From contig CM055884.1 in assembly GCA_029582165.1 (NCBI GenBank), positions 14,836,537-14,900,536 of the forward strand: a stretch of 64,000 bases of DNA, given 5' to 3'. The stretch is from Portulaca oleracea. Lineage: Eukaryota; Streptophyta; Magnoliopsida; Caryophyllales; Portulacaceae. The translations under genes were made by a program, and so were the position numbers. Position 1 is the first letter of the stretch; every line of letters starts with the position of its first letter. The notes beneath the pieces were generated by a model that was not told the DNA's origin, made no database searches, and saw only the letters and a list, made by a program, of their open reading frames with translations. Below are positions 45,235 through 57,161 of the stretch, piece after piece.

Positions 45235-45712
45235 TACTTTGCAATAAAACCCAAAATATCTCAAAAAGAACTTTTGAGAGGAAATAAGGAAGAAAGGCTA
45301 AAAGAAAAAGCTCAGTGAGAAATTGTGAAATGTCGAGGCTCAAGCTTACCATTTATCGGCATTATGGCTTAACCCACATAGCCAAGTGTCAGAGTCTTAT
45401 TGGCCAAAGCTCAAGGCTGATCGAGCCTTAGGCATATCACAATTATTGCGGTGATATTGGTCTCTTGCATGGCCTACAAAAGCTGCGTTGATTGAAGAAA
45501 AGATTCTCCTCATTACTAATGTCCGGTCGGCCTAGAAAGGGAGGGAGTGTTTGTTCTTTTCCTCATGCCCATTCCTAAGAAACAAAAAATGCATATTCTC
45601 AAGGGCAATCGCCCAATGTGCCCAACAAAACACGAGTGGTCTTCTCTAAACTGAAGGGTCAAATTCCCAAATAAAGTGCATGTTCCTGATGATTATGCAA
45701 ACGCAATCCGAG

Positions 45713-45776
45713 GTAAGATATCCAAATCAAAGTTCAAATTTCCATAAAGCTGATGAAAAAATTGTTTGGTTTTCAG
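45713..45776 (+). other. Short GT-AG intron-like segment, second E copy
   Basis: 64 nt from CCGAG|GTAAGA to TTTTCAG|GGAATAAG, with CTGAT near 45750 as possible branch point. Absent from the first E copy. Confidence 0.45.
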
Positions 45777-45796
45777 GGAATAAGAGCCATTGGCAT

Positions 45797-46138
45797 CACG
45801 CTCAGTGAACTCTCTCGACACTGAATTGCCATCATATTTCAAAAGCACATCAAACCCAAAGCAATCGACATCAAGATCAATGAAGTCTCGACCCCCAAAG
45901 CCATCGGCATCACGCTCGGTGAAGTCTCTCGGCATCAAATTACCATCAAATTTGAAAAGCACATCAAACCTAGAGTCGTCGACATCACGATCGGTGAAGT
46001 CTTGACCCCTAGAGCCATCGGCATCGCCCCTGGTGAAGTCTCTCGGGATAGAATTTCCATCAAACTTAAAAAGCACATCAAACCCAGAGCTATTGACATC
46101 GTGGTCAATGAAGTCTCTCCAACAAGTAAGGCGTCATT
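45797..46138 (+). repeat. Three-unit 114-bp tandem repeat, second E copy
   Basis: Units start at 45797, 45911 and 46025, again exactly 114 bp apart. Minus frame open from 46076 to 45693 with D-rich 38-residue repeats. Confidence 0.8.
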
Positions 46139-46448
46139 CTCACCTGAGATTACCTTCAAGGCGCAAGTCGCACACCGCGACATAGGAGTTTGTCCTCCTA
46201 GTGTCAATTTCATACCTCCAAGTAAGGCGTCGTCAACGCCTGAGATCAATCTATGTAAGGCGTCATCAACACCTGAGACCACCTTCAAGTAAGGTGTCAT
46301 TCTTGCCTGAGATAATCCTTTAAGGCGTAAGTTACGTTGCCCACCGTCAGACCAGGACTCAGCGTCCAAGAGTCGCACCCCCATCATTTCAAGTAGAGCA
46401 TCACTTTTCCCTGAGATCAAGAGACAAATCGCACCTCTCCATTTCAGC

Positions 46449-49400
46449 GTTTTATCCTGTTAATTATTTATCTGTTATCACACGGAGCTTTTAGGACCGC
46501 GAGTGAGATTCTTAGAATTTTTAGTGTGCTAAAAATATCAGTTAGAAAGTTTTAGGACTTTGGGTAGATTTTATTTGGATCAGTTATGGAAATTTTATCT
46601 GGTTTTCATTATGTTTTCGGGTGATAATTTTTGGGGAATATAGTATTAACATTAGGGGTATTCTTGGTAGTAATTTTGTGATGATATCATCTTGATGACT
46701 TCACCTTTTCTTCCAAATTTCCTCCTAATTTGTCAAAAACCCCTCCCCAAGTAATGGTTTTAACCGAATTGTTGGTACTGCTAAATGCAAACCCCGCTAC
46801 CCATGCATACCACCCTTGCCCAACCCTAGCTCTACACGTGTCCCTTTTTCTCTCTCTCACTCTCTCTCTCTCTCTCTCCTCCTCTTATTGTATTCTCTTA
46901 TATTGGTTTTACTGTTGCTGCAAGTCATCAGACAAATGCTATTCATTTTTCTTTCATCCATTTTCTCTCACATTCAATCAACGTGATCTATTCTCTCTCT
47001 TCTCTCTCTATTTTCTCTATTTCCTTTCCATACTATTGTTGTTGTTGCTGCTGCTCATTCGACCACCACGCACCACACCAACAACCACCTCAAACCACCC
47101 TCCTTCCACCTGCATTTCATCGCCGACCGCCACCTCCATCTTTTTCCGACCACCAACCATCGTTGCCTTTCCCCCGCCGGCGCAGAAACTGACCAAAAAC
47201 CCACTGTTCTGCTCGATTTCGGTTTGCCCAGACACCCCAACAACTGACGATCGCCGTGAACCCCAACCACTGCACCAACGTTCTTCCATCGACCTCGACA
47301 CCCCTCATCTCCGGCGAAACGACGCCCGACGTCTTTTTCCGGCCGACCCCGACGCCCAGTGGAGACCGAGGATCACCTCCATTTTTCCCCCGTTTTCCTT
47401 CAACTGCTGCTGTCACTACTGATCGTTGTCCATTCCGGCGCCTATTTCCGGTCGTCCCGAGCTGCTGCCGCCTGTAGACCACCGCAAGCACCATCTCCCC
47501 CTAGTTACTTCCTCTCATTCAGTACAAATCTCTAACACTCTCTTGGTTCTTTGTTCTTTTATTTTTTTTTTTTTTTGTATTCTGGATGTTTAGAGGGCTT
47601 ATGTGTTATTAAAAGAAATGATGGAAGTATGTGAATGTGTAGGAATGAGTAGCAAGTACGTAAGGTTGGTCTTGTTAAGGTTGATGATTATGATATTATA
47701 GTGAGATAATTGTTGCAAGTAAAATGGGTGGTTATGTTATTTCATGAGTAGAACTAGAATATTTGATTTTAGTTACTCATATCAGTGATGATTATGGTGT
47801 TAGAATAAGTTTAGTGTGGATACTAGATTTATGCATGATAGTTTTTCTAAGTTTGTTGATTCATAAAACCCATGCTTTGGTCTTGTAGTTAGAATGATTT
47901 GTTTGTGGTTTAATTTCAAAGTTGCATGGTTAGTCTTTTTGATGATGATTTGTGATGTTCATGCTATGATATTTATGCTAGAACTAAGTGTATTATAATG
48001 ATAAATCCATATTGTTAATGTTAGTAGGTTACCCTTATTTTTTTTAAAATGTTAGGATTTATTTTAGAAAAATATTTCATGTTAATAAGTTTATGATATT
48101 ATCAAAGTGTCATTATATTACTGAGTACTACTATTATTTTGAAGTACTCTTTAATAGCAAATACCTTTGATTGTTGTAAAAATTATTAAGCTCCTAATAC
48201 TATGGTTACTAAGTTTTCATACTATATTTTAAGGTCATATTATTAATAAGTTTCCATTTTATAGATATTGTTCATATTATTATTAGTAGTATCAAGTTTC
48301 GTATTATGGTATTAAGTTTATGATGCTAGTAAGTTTCATATGGCTATTTTCATAATAGTGCTAATATTAAGTTTGTACTATTATTCTATGTACCTATTAA
48401 TATTAATACAAAACATTATTTAGAGGTACCCTAACTTTTGAAGAAACAATTTTTTGGTACCCTAATTTTTCAAAACTAATTTTAGGGTACCCTAACTTTT
48501 AGGATTAGAAATTACTAGGAGAATTTCTGACGAAACTCTGATTGATTCAAATCATTTTCGTCCACGAAAACAAAGGGCATTTTCAACCACAAAAACACTT
48601 AATCAATTCCCCGCCTAAAACTCACCGTTGAATTCAAATAATTGGCCGAAATTTCAACTAATTATTTCTAATTCTAAAAGTTAGGGTTCCCCGAAATTAG
48701 TTTTTAAAAGTTGGGGTACCAGAAAAACATTTCACCAAAAATTAGGGTACCCCTATGTAATATTTTGATATTAATAAGTTCATGTTAGTATTATTTTTTA
48801 AAAGTTTCATATTATTATTATAAAGTTTCGTATTATTATTATAAGATTTCGTGTTATTATTATTATTACCAAGTTCATGTTATTAAGAAGTTTTCATGTA
48901 AGTTAATGTTCTTGGTTTTCTTGGTATTCCAATTACGTTATGAAATGTTCATTAGGATCGGTTATGTATTCTTGCTTGAGTATGGATTGTGGGTCTAAAA
49001 ATGTATCATGCTAAGGTTTAGATGTTTTTGGGTTGGATTATGATGACCTTGGAAACCTAGAAATATGCTAGGAACCCTAAAAGGGTAGTTGTAGATGAGA
49101 ATGCATGGTCTATTATGTTATTGCATGATTAATGGCATATTTGTAAATTGTGGGAATAGTACCATGCAAAGTTTTTATGTCTAGGGTTATTCTTGTCCTT
49201 AAAGTTAGTTATTATTTGATTAAGGTGGAGTTATTGTTGACATGATTTTATGTGAGTATATTGCATGTTACATGGTTAGTTTAGTTGTAAGAAATTGTTA
49301 AGTTAGGGAAATGATAGAATTTGTATGAATTAGCTATCGTGGAGAGTGAGTTTTAATTTTAGAAGTTATATTCAAATTCTAGGTCCGAGCGAGACGACGC

Positions 49401-50625
49401 TGTAGTTAGCTCCCGTGTGTAAGTGTTGAAGTAAGAGAAGCTGCTCAGGTAATGTCTATGTCCTAATTCCCTTTGTGATGCTCTTTTATTTGTTTTGTGA
49501 TTTTAATCTGTTTTATGAAGCATGCATCCCGCACGGGGACTTTCTGTAAAGTTAGACTGTCTGATTTGGATGTCTGTGAGTTGTTTTTCTGAGTTGAGTA
49601 AAACGTGACAGTCTTTTAAACTCTGAGTTTTCATTCTGTTGATTTTGGAAATGAGGTTGAGTTTTATTTGAAGTCTGACGTCCGATAATTCATAAAATAC
49701 TAATAATTAAAGTGAACCATAAGCGGTGCAGGTAACGACCCTTAGACCAGGATCTGTTCCTGGAGGGGAGTTATCAAGAGATCGGGGAGTCCCGATATAT
49801 TTATGAGATTGTGCACACATCTGATTATGTTTCTGGGACTGGCCATCCATTCTGATTCTCAGGATCTTAGATCCTGTTCTGATTTTGATTTTGATATTCT
49901 GGGGATAGGCAAATCCCGCCCGCATAATAAAATTCTGATTGTTTTCTGAGGAAACGATTACTCTTTTTCTGATTTCTGATTATTCTGTTTCTGATTTCTG
50001 ATTTCTGGTTTCTGATTTCTAATGTCTGATTCTGAGTTTGAAAGTGTCCGTTGAGGTTTTCTGGAACGTTGTGTTTTTCTGACTTGAAAGTTGATACTGT
50101 TGATTTGTAAGTTTTGTTATTTCTGAACTCTGGTTATTTTGGATTGGGTTTCAAATGATTTGTAAAAAGGTTTGACTTGTTCCCCTCCCCTAAAATGGTT
50201 TGAAATGAACTTTGAACTGTTTTGACGGTTAGGGGTAGACATTATTGAGGTTTCCCCCCTCATGTTGTGAATGTTTTGTTTTCAGGTGAAGATCAGTTAT
50301 GTGAAGGGGAAGGGCACTAGAGTGAGGACATTGGAGTTAGACGTTTTGATAATAAAGTTTAGTTTATGTTTAGATTTGAAGTTTAGCAAATGTTGAGTTT
50401 TTGTTGTTCTAGAATTCGAAGTTCTTTTCGTTATTAAATTGAAGTAAACAGTTATCGCTTGTTGTTAGTTTTCCTTTCTTGCCTTGTATCTCTTCGGAGA
50501 TAAGGCAGTAACGCCCAAGTAAATAAAGTTAATAAAAAGAAAAAAAAATGAGTCTTCTGCTGTTAATGTTAGTCAACGTTTGGCTTTGACCGTTAAGTTT
50601 AGAATTGAAATTCCGGGGCGTTACA
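46449..50625 (+). repeat. Tekay-like solo LTR I (about 4.2 kb)
   Basis: The right end ATTCCGGGGCGTTACA parallels the LTR end of F (GGGGTGTTACA); the left end GTTTTATCC parallels the F LTR start TGTAAAATCC with the first T lost. Contains a CT microsatellite (46855-46880), a C-rich stretch (47040-47480), AT-rich sequence with a MITE, and TCTGATT repeats (49940-50040). No gag or pol. No target duplication; about 190 bp of E internal sequence and about 1 kb of E LTR are missing at the site. Family assignment rests on the termini and is tentative. Confidence 0.6.
48423..48753. mobile_element. 331-bp foldback MITE with long inverted repeats
   Basis: Left end GAGGTACCCTAACTTTTG, right end (reverse complement) GGGGTACCCTAATTTTTG. 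The inverted repeats extend about 95 bp with roughly four fifths identity and contain three GGTACCC blocks each. Flanked by TA on both sides (48421-48422, 48754-48755), as for Tc1/mariner-type MITEs. Non-coding. Confidence 0.85.
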
Positions 50626-51207
50626 CAAACTTTATCAAAAACACATTTTAAACTATTAGTAGAGTTTTTCCTTTTGTGAGAGGCGGACTCTTATGATTTT
50701 TACTTTTCAAGTTCGTAACCTTACCCCCGAATCCATTCTTGGGTTTAATAGGAGGAGTCTTCTTTGTTTTCTTTTTGGTTTTTCTTGGCTTTTCTATTTA
50801 AAAAGTCGGGTGTCGACTCCCATTTCGAACCAAAACACATCGGAGATTGCAAGAACTATGGTAAAACATAGTTTTACAATGTACCGATGCAACTTTAGGG
50901 CATTCTTCTTATATTTCTAAATAATATTTGCTTAAATCGCTTTCTTCCGAGCCTAACATTTCAATGAGTAAGTTGAGTTAAATTTAGAAGAGTTCGAAAC
51001 TAATGGATGTTCACTCTTAGAAGTTTAATTCAAAGACTCATAAAATGCATAAGTAAAGGGAAAGTGATTTTCCAAAGTATTATTTATTTAATGTACGATT
51101 AATTCCTTAAAGAGTTTTCAAAGGTTAAACCCCAACACAACTTACCAAATCACATCCCAATTCGCATGGACGTTCGGAAGCCTGGACGGTGGGGAAAAAT
51201 TTCCACA
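50626..51207 (+). repeat. Last part of a Tat 3' LTR (end of element E)
   Basis: 582 bp matching 8100-8672 of the A LTR, ending TTTCCACA at 51207. Beyond it G coding sequence starts. Best explained as the true end of the E 3' LTR, left after the insertion and deletion at element I. Confidence 0.75.
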
Positions 51208-52480
51208 CAAGTTGGGGATGTGATCTTCACGTCTTTCAGATTTGACAATCATGTCATCCACATATGCTTCTACTTCCTTGTGGATGATGTCATGCAGTAA
51301 GGTGGTGACGATGCGTTGGTAAGTGGCACCAGCATTCTTCAGCCCAAATGGCATAACTATATAGCAAAAGGTTCCTCACGGAGTGATAAAGGATGTTTTC
51401 TCCATGTCTTCTTCATCCATTTTGATCTGGTTAATTGTAACCAACATACTCATCCATAAATGATAGGAGTTTATGGCCACATGTATGATAGACCAGGACG
51501 TCGATGTATGGTAAAGGAAAGCAATCCTTCAGACTAGCCTTGTTCAAGTCCCTAAAGTCAACGCTCATCCATACCTTCCCATCTTTCTTTGGTATCGGGA
51601 CAATAGTGACAACCCACTTTGGGAATTCTACAATTCTAATGAACTTAGCTTCCAGTTGTTTTCGGACCTCTTCATGAAGCTTATTGCACTAGTCATTCTT
51701 GATTCTGCGTGGATGCTGCTGAACTGGCTGGGCATCCGGATAAAGAGGTATAGCATGCTCGGAGATTTCCCTGTCGATCCCGAGCATATCCTCATAACAG
51801 CAAGCGAAAACTTCGATAAACTCCTTCAAGAGAGCGGAGAACTTCTATTACTCCCCTTGGGTTAATGATTTGCCATTTTTCAATTCCCGGGGAGCTTTAG
51901 GCGTCCCCACATTGATGGTGACGGTTTCTTCAACCGTTGACATGTGATTCTCATGCTCGTTCATAGTTCATGTAAATTCATTAAAGCCTTTTAAAGGTTC
52001 AGCATTAAATTTGTGATTATTAGCATAGCAATTAAAAGGAGAAGAATAAGAATACTCAGAAGGTTCACTTCATTGAACGTAGAAACGAATACAAACTCAT
52101 CAGACACGGGGCTAATCCCAGCTAACCCAGACTCAACTATAGACCCACTAGTGCTCGACTCAGACAAGACCTTACAAGGTTCACCTAACACTAGAGTACA
52201 TTTATTATTGGCAGAATCGACCCAGGACATCTCGCGGCGACCTCCATCAGTAGAGATCATGGTGCTTGGATCAAATTTAGGAGTGCACAACACTGCAACC
52301 ATCGCGTCCACTTCTTTTCCTTCTTTTGCAGCGGAGCTTACTCACCGACGCAATCTTTAAGGTCCTGAAGTTCATCTAGTGCATTATCCAGAGCTTCTCG
52401 TTGTTGTTCTATCTGTTGATTATGATATTCAAGGTGCTCTCGGCCCTTTTTGTCTTTGCGGATGGCCGTGTGCATGATCA
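51208..52480 (-). pseudogene. pol: Linker and RT N-terminal part of element G
   Basis: Minus strand: linker (52480-51990) with NQQIEQQREALDNALDELQ coiled coil and STMISTDGGRREMSWVDSAN; then RT with EFPKWVVTIVPIPKKDGK, DFRDLNKASLKDCFPLP, MPFGLKNAGATYQR and catalytic YVDD (about 51258). Cut by E just after REDHIPNL. Frameshifts near 52070 and 51420-51360 and stops such as one replacing a Gln in the region before RT. Confidence 0.8.
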
Positions 52481-54073
52481 GATCGTGCATGCTATTTTCA
52501 GGTCATCCAGGCGCCAGTGAGTTACATTTCCGTGATCTTCAACACTTTTATCATCACTCGCCCATATGTCGTTGATAGTAAAGGTTGTCAAATCTTCAAG
52601 GGGGAGTACAGGTGCTCCCTTATCCATAATACACTTGGATGGGTCAAAAGTACCCTCTCCTTCGAAAATAGCAAGTTTCGGTAGAGGATTTCTTTTATTG
52701 TTCGGTTTCCTTGTTGATTTAGGTGTCGGTAGTTCGCCTAAGCGAATCATCTTTTCAATGACATTCTTGAGCGTACAGCACCGCTCGGTATCATGTCCTC
52801 TCACACGATAGTACATGCAATATGCATTGTTGTTCCACCCTGGCCCTTTGTTCTCATGCTTCGGCCTAAGTGTAGGCAACCGGATCTTGTCGGACTTTAG
52901 CAAACGGTCCAAAGCTTCAGTATAAGTCATGTCCAGCGGGGTATAAGAATCATACTGGAAAAATGTGGACTTTTGGAAAGAACCATGGTTCACATTTTGA
53001 ATGACATTAGCCTCAGTCACCCTTGGGGGATTGATAGTTCTTCGCACTGTGTTGTTGCCTTGCCAACTCTGAGATGCTGCATTTCTCTCCTTCCGTGCCT
53101 CCAGCTTAGGGCATAGCTTCTTCAGGTATTCAAACTTCTCTATGACATGAAAATCTAATTGTTGAACCAGACTTGATTTCAGACTGCGGATGAAGGTGTC
53201 TAACTGTACTTTCGTTGGAATGATGTTGGTTACTTGGGACATCTTAGAGTGCCACCTTTCGTAGTAAGCCAAAAACGGATCATCGTCTCCTTCGCGAAAA
53301 GCCATAACATCCGTCAAAGTCACTTTGTCCTTTTGAACCTTGCTGTAATGTTCACTGAATGCTCTACGCAAAGTAGTCCAATCTCCCCAAGTTTTCAAAG
53401 GAAGAGTATAATACCAATCTAATGCTTCATCATTCAACGATGATGGGAAAACTTGCTTAAGTGTTCAGTGCTGATGCCACGGAGCGACATCACTCGGTTG
53501 AATTCCCACACATGATGAGTTGGGTTTGCAGAAGGATTGAACTTTTTGAGGGGTATATCCATCTTGCCAGCTATCTTGCCATTCACCTCAGCAGGTGGTT
53601 CGAATTTCACGAACTAATTGGCGAAAACAAGCATATGACTCATAACATTCTTAAACACATTCAGCTGCGCCTTCATCTCTTGGATGATAAAGGTGTTTTG
53701 TAACTCAACTTCGGTCTTAACTATCACAACTTGAGGGGTAGCCACTGGTGGTGGTGGCATAGGTGTTGGGTCATATGGAACATGGATGACACCTCCCGTA
53801 TTGGGACCTTCACCTATTTTTCCTTTGCCTTTGTCAACAATAGTCATAGGGTTAGGGATAATCTCCATAGCATCTTCATCGTCATTGTTCATCCCTACAT
53901 GCACATTACTACGGTGTAGAGCCTCCTACACTCCATTCAGAGTCTCCTGTTGTTACTTGATACGACTATTTTGTTTCTCGATGAGTTCCCACTTTCGGGC
54001 GGTATGTTCCTCGGCTTTCTTTTCTTGTTACTGAGTGGTGAAGGTAATCGAACCTTCCATTTGGTTGAGTCCT
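52481..54073 (-). pseudogene. gag: gag of element G
   Basis: Minus strand. N-terminal part with MEGSITFTTQ (54060 on), then NNDDEDAMEIIPNPM, KAQLNVFKNVMSHM; a second frame from 53437 with NDEALDWYYTLPLKTWGDW, KKLCPKLEARKER and a zinc knuckle in which the second position is Tyr (CMYYRVRGHDTERC). The tail LTTFTINDIWASDD joins directly to the linker: the acidic tail and protease are gone. The start codon and about 30 codons are deleted, since leader sequence (GCTTGGATCC) joins at about 54075. One frameshift near 53450 and several CAA-to-TAA stops. Confidence 0.85.
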
Positions 54074-55468
54074 GGGATCCAAGCTAGACTCGGGTCTCTT
54101 ATACTGACTAAAGAACAACACACATTTCAGAGATTGACCTTTAAAAAGAAACACCAACCTTCGCGATGAACGTATGACTTAACCGACCTACATGGGACCA
54201 CTTAAGGTGCATGACCTATATGCTGACTCAAGGAAGACTCACCCGGGACACGGGTTTACATGACCTAACTTTACATGAACCTAAAGACAACTTGATCATT
54301 ATAAAGGGTCAAATAAAACCAAGTATGATGAATCAGGACTGAATAAGGGATCACAAGTCAGTGTTTCTCAATTCGGATAGGCCCCATCCACAGGCGGACC
54401 GTTTTAAGGAGATTCCGTAACTTGGAGAATTTATCAGTCCAACTCAAGCCATACTGACTATTACACGGGCTAGAATAATGATCGACAGGACTGACAATCT
54501 ACACTTTCTACACTTTCTATTATTGTATTTTACCAGGAAAGCAGGTATTGTAGAGGACTGGATAAAACCAACGACAGGTGAGTTGTAATTAGTTTATAGA
54601 CTTAATTACTGAATCCAATATGGTTGGGCCTAACGACGAGCAGGCCATAAAGTTGGGATGGATTTAATAATTAATTCGATAAATTAACTTACTCAAACCC
54701 CGTGATTATTACGCAACCTAGGACTTTACCTACTAACATTGTTTTGACTTTTATCAGATTTTTTTGGACCTTTGTTAAGAGAATATCGTAAAGGGCCTTG
54801 TGGAACCATCAAAGACCGGTTGAGTTTACTTTATGAACCAAGATAATTAACCTTTATAGATAAATGGGCTCAACCACTAGGTTAACCATAATTTCTGAGG
54901 TTAATTAACCTCGTTGTAAACATGACTCTTCTCAGCCAAACTATCAATATATAGACTAAAACAACATCTCTACACTTGGGGCGACTCTTTACAACAAAAA
55001 AGAAACACATAGCACATAGCATGATATGAACAAGGGTACCCTAAACCAAGGCTCTATGTACAAAAAGGAATTATTGGTTGGATAACGCTATCGGCTCATG
55101 TACTCGCCCCGGTGCATTCTCATTGTAAAGACAACTTGAATGTGTGGGGTGTTGCTCTTCGTGGCTCGTGCGGAGACCTCGGAGAGTGATGCATGAGTGG
55201 ATGAGGTGACTAAGGCTCCCTCGGTGTAAAGGTACCAATAGAGTATAGTCGATCCGGCTTCCCATGGGTATTTTCTATATATATAAAGAAGACCTAAACT
55301 GCCGCGTTAAGTGCAACATAGCCAACATACAAGAGATAGCCCGGTATATACAATGCATTTATGAATAAAAAAGAGTGACTTAATGCTATAATGTAAAGAT
55401 TTATCTTCCTTCCAAAATTTTTAAAGCACACAAAACACTTTTCAAGTTTTATCCTCTTTAAGAAAAAC
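54074..55468 (-). other. Non-coding 5' leader of element G
   Basis: Homologous to the leaders of A and B; no gene seen. Confidence 0.65.
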
Positions 55469-55486
55469 TCCCCAGTAGAGTCGCCA
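55469..55486 (-). other. Primer-binding site of element G
   Basis: TGGCGACTCTACTGGGGA on the minus strand, one change from the B site, seven bases after the LTR end. Confidence 0.75.
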
Positions 55487-55493
55487 AAAATCT

Positions 55494-57161
55494 TGTGGAC
55501 ATTTTTTCTCGCTGTTCGTGCTTCCAAACGTTCGCGCGGATTGGGGTGTGATTCGGTGATTTGTACTGGGGTTTGAACATTTGAAAATTCTTTAAGGAAT
55601 GAATCATACATTTCAGGAATAATAGTTGTTAAATCACTTTCCCTTTACTTTGTGGATTTCAAGAGTCAATAAATTAAACTTCTAAGAGTGAACATCCACT
55701 TGTTCCAAACTCTTCTAAATTTAACCCAACTTGCTTACAAAATGTTAGGCACGGAAGAAAGCGATTTATGCAAATATTATTTAGAAATATACAAAGATAA
55801 CCTAAAAGTTGCATCGGCACATTGTAAAACCATGTTTTACCATAGTTTATGCAACCCGATGTGCTTTGGTTTGAGATGGGAGTCGCCACCAGACTTTTTA
55901 CGGGAAAAGCCAAGACAAAACCAAAAAGAGAAAAAGAAAGACTCCGCCTGCGAAACCCAAGAATGGATCTCGGGGTCTACGAACTCAAAAGGTAGGAACA
56001 TAAGGAGTTCACCTCTCACAAAAGGAAAGACTCTACTAAAAGTTTTAAGTGCACTTTTCATAAAGTTTGGAAAAGAGATAAAGAATAACTTTATAGAATT
56101 ATTTCATTGAATATGCAACATGGATTATAAGAAAGAAAAAGTACATATACAACACTTTATTTATAAGAAACAAGGAACTTTAAAGCTTACATTGTGCTAA
56201 TTGAAGAAAAGGCCTTACCTAGCCCTTGAAGTTGCTTGAACATACTCCTCTTGATGCCCTTAAATGTCTCTTATCAAGATGCCAAAAGGAACCAAAAGAT
56301 GATAGAAAAGATGGTAGGAAAAGGGATGGAAAGAGGGGCCTTTTGTAGGTTCTTTAGGATAGTCAGTATAGTCTTTTGTGGTGTTTTTTTAGGATGGATG
56401 GAGGATATATGCGTTTAGGATTTTATGGAGATAATAAGATGAAGATTAAAGTGATAAGAAAGATGGTAGGATGATAGGAATGATAATAGAAGAATAGAGA
56501 GATTAGAAGAATGATATGAATGAACTAAAGAACGAATGATTTGAGAGTAAAGAAGAGAGGGATGGAATGAGATATTTAGTAAGGGAGAGATAGAATGAAT
56601 TAGTTGGTGTCTTTGGCTTTGAGAGGAGGTAGTATTTGCAGAAGTAGGAGGGAGTAGAGGATGCATGCATGCATACATATATATCCACTCTCGGCCATGG
56701 ACAATCAACCGCACAGAAATGCAAGGTGGAAGAGGGGAGTGTATGAGGGTGGACGGCAGCACGTGGTGAATGAACCACGTTTGGCCGGTCTTCAAGGCCG
56801 GTCGGCCGTCAGCAGGGGAAGAATGCATCTACCTTCGTCCATGCATCGTTTGGACAGTGAGGGTGTGAACTGGTTTGCCTTGGGAAATGCTGGTTCACAC
56901 TGGACGGCAATTCTATTTGGATGGCCTTATATGAAATGCATTTTGTGATGTTTTTGTGAGGTTTCGAACAACTGATCTCTCTGCGCGGAGCTTGCGCGTG
57001 ACTTGCATGGCTTCCATGGCCTGTTCTTTTTTACATAAAAATGCGCATGTGATCATGCATGCAACTTTAAAGCGAGCTCGTATGGGTAAGTTGCACATAC
57101 TTAGGCTTTATTTTCCGGCTTCTTCATTATTTTGGTTTCTTTTAATATAGATATGCTATAT
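55494..57161 (-). repeat. 5' LTR of element G, interrupted by element F
   Basis: Minus orientation, ending TGTCCACA at 55494. Includes GGCCGGTCGGCC (56796-56807) and the CACGTGGTGAATGAACCACG imperfect palindrome (about 56759). It stops at 57161 in GATATGCTATAT, where the B LTR continues for about 30 bp more to its terminus; F is inserted here. Confidence 0.85.

Larger units (their letters stand above)
43396..46448 (+). repeat. Second tandem copy of 39112-42157
   Basis: 3053 bp closely matching 39112-42157: it starts inside the minus solo LTR (partial LTR 43396-43733), includes its GTCCT flank (43734-43738), exons 3 to 1 of aORF2, the intron-like segment and the 114-bp array, then is cut at 46448 by element I. 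The duplication therefore post-dates the solo LTR. Confidence 0.85.
36107..51207 (+). mobile_element. Tat-lineage element E, 3' half with tandem duplication
   Basis: Only the 3' region of this plus-strand element lies in the window; its left part would be beyond B. It holds antisense aORF2 (with a solo LTR in exon 3), tandem repeats, a PPT (42334-42347) and part of the 3' LTR (42348-43394). A second, tandem copy follows from 43396, cut at 46448 by solo LTR I, and the true end of the LTR reappears at 50626-51207. E is inserted in the RT gene of G. It belongs to a subfamily distinct from A (LTR starts TGGAGACACC). Confidence 0.75.
51208..57161 (-). mobile_element. Tat-lineage element G, 5' half
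   Basis: Minus-oriented: 5' LTR (57161-55494, cut by F), PBS, leader, gag, linker and RT up to the end of E at 51208. The remaining pol would continue left of element E, outside the window. Protease is lacking. Confidence 0.85.

Noticed and set aside
46730..47422. 230-codon plus-strand open frame rich in Ser, Leu, Pro and Thr
   Set aside because: It lies in a CT-rich part of solo LTR I, has low-complexity composition and no recognisable domain; the opposite strand is equally open.
48421..48755. 8-bp or TTA duplication for the foldback MITE
   Set aside because: Only TA matches on both sides.
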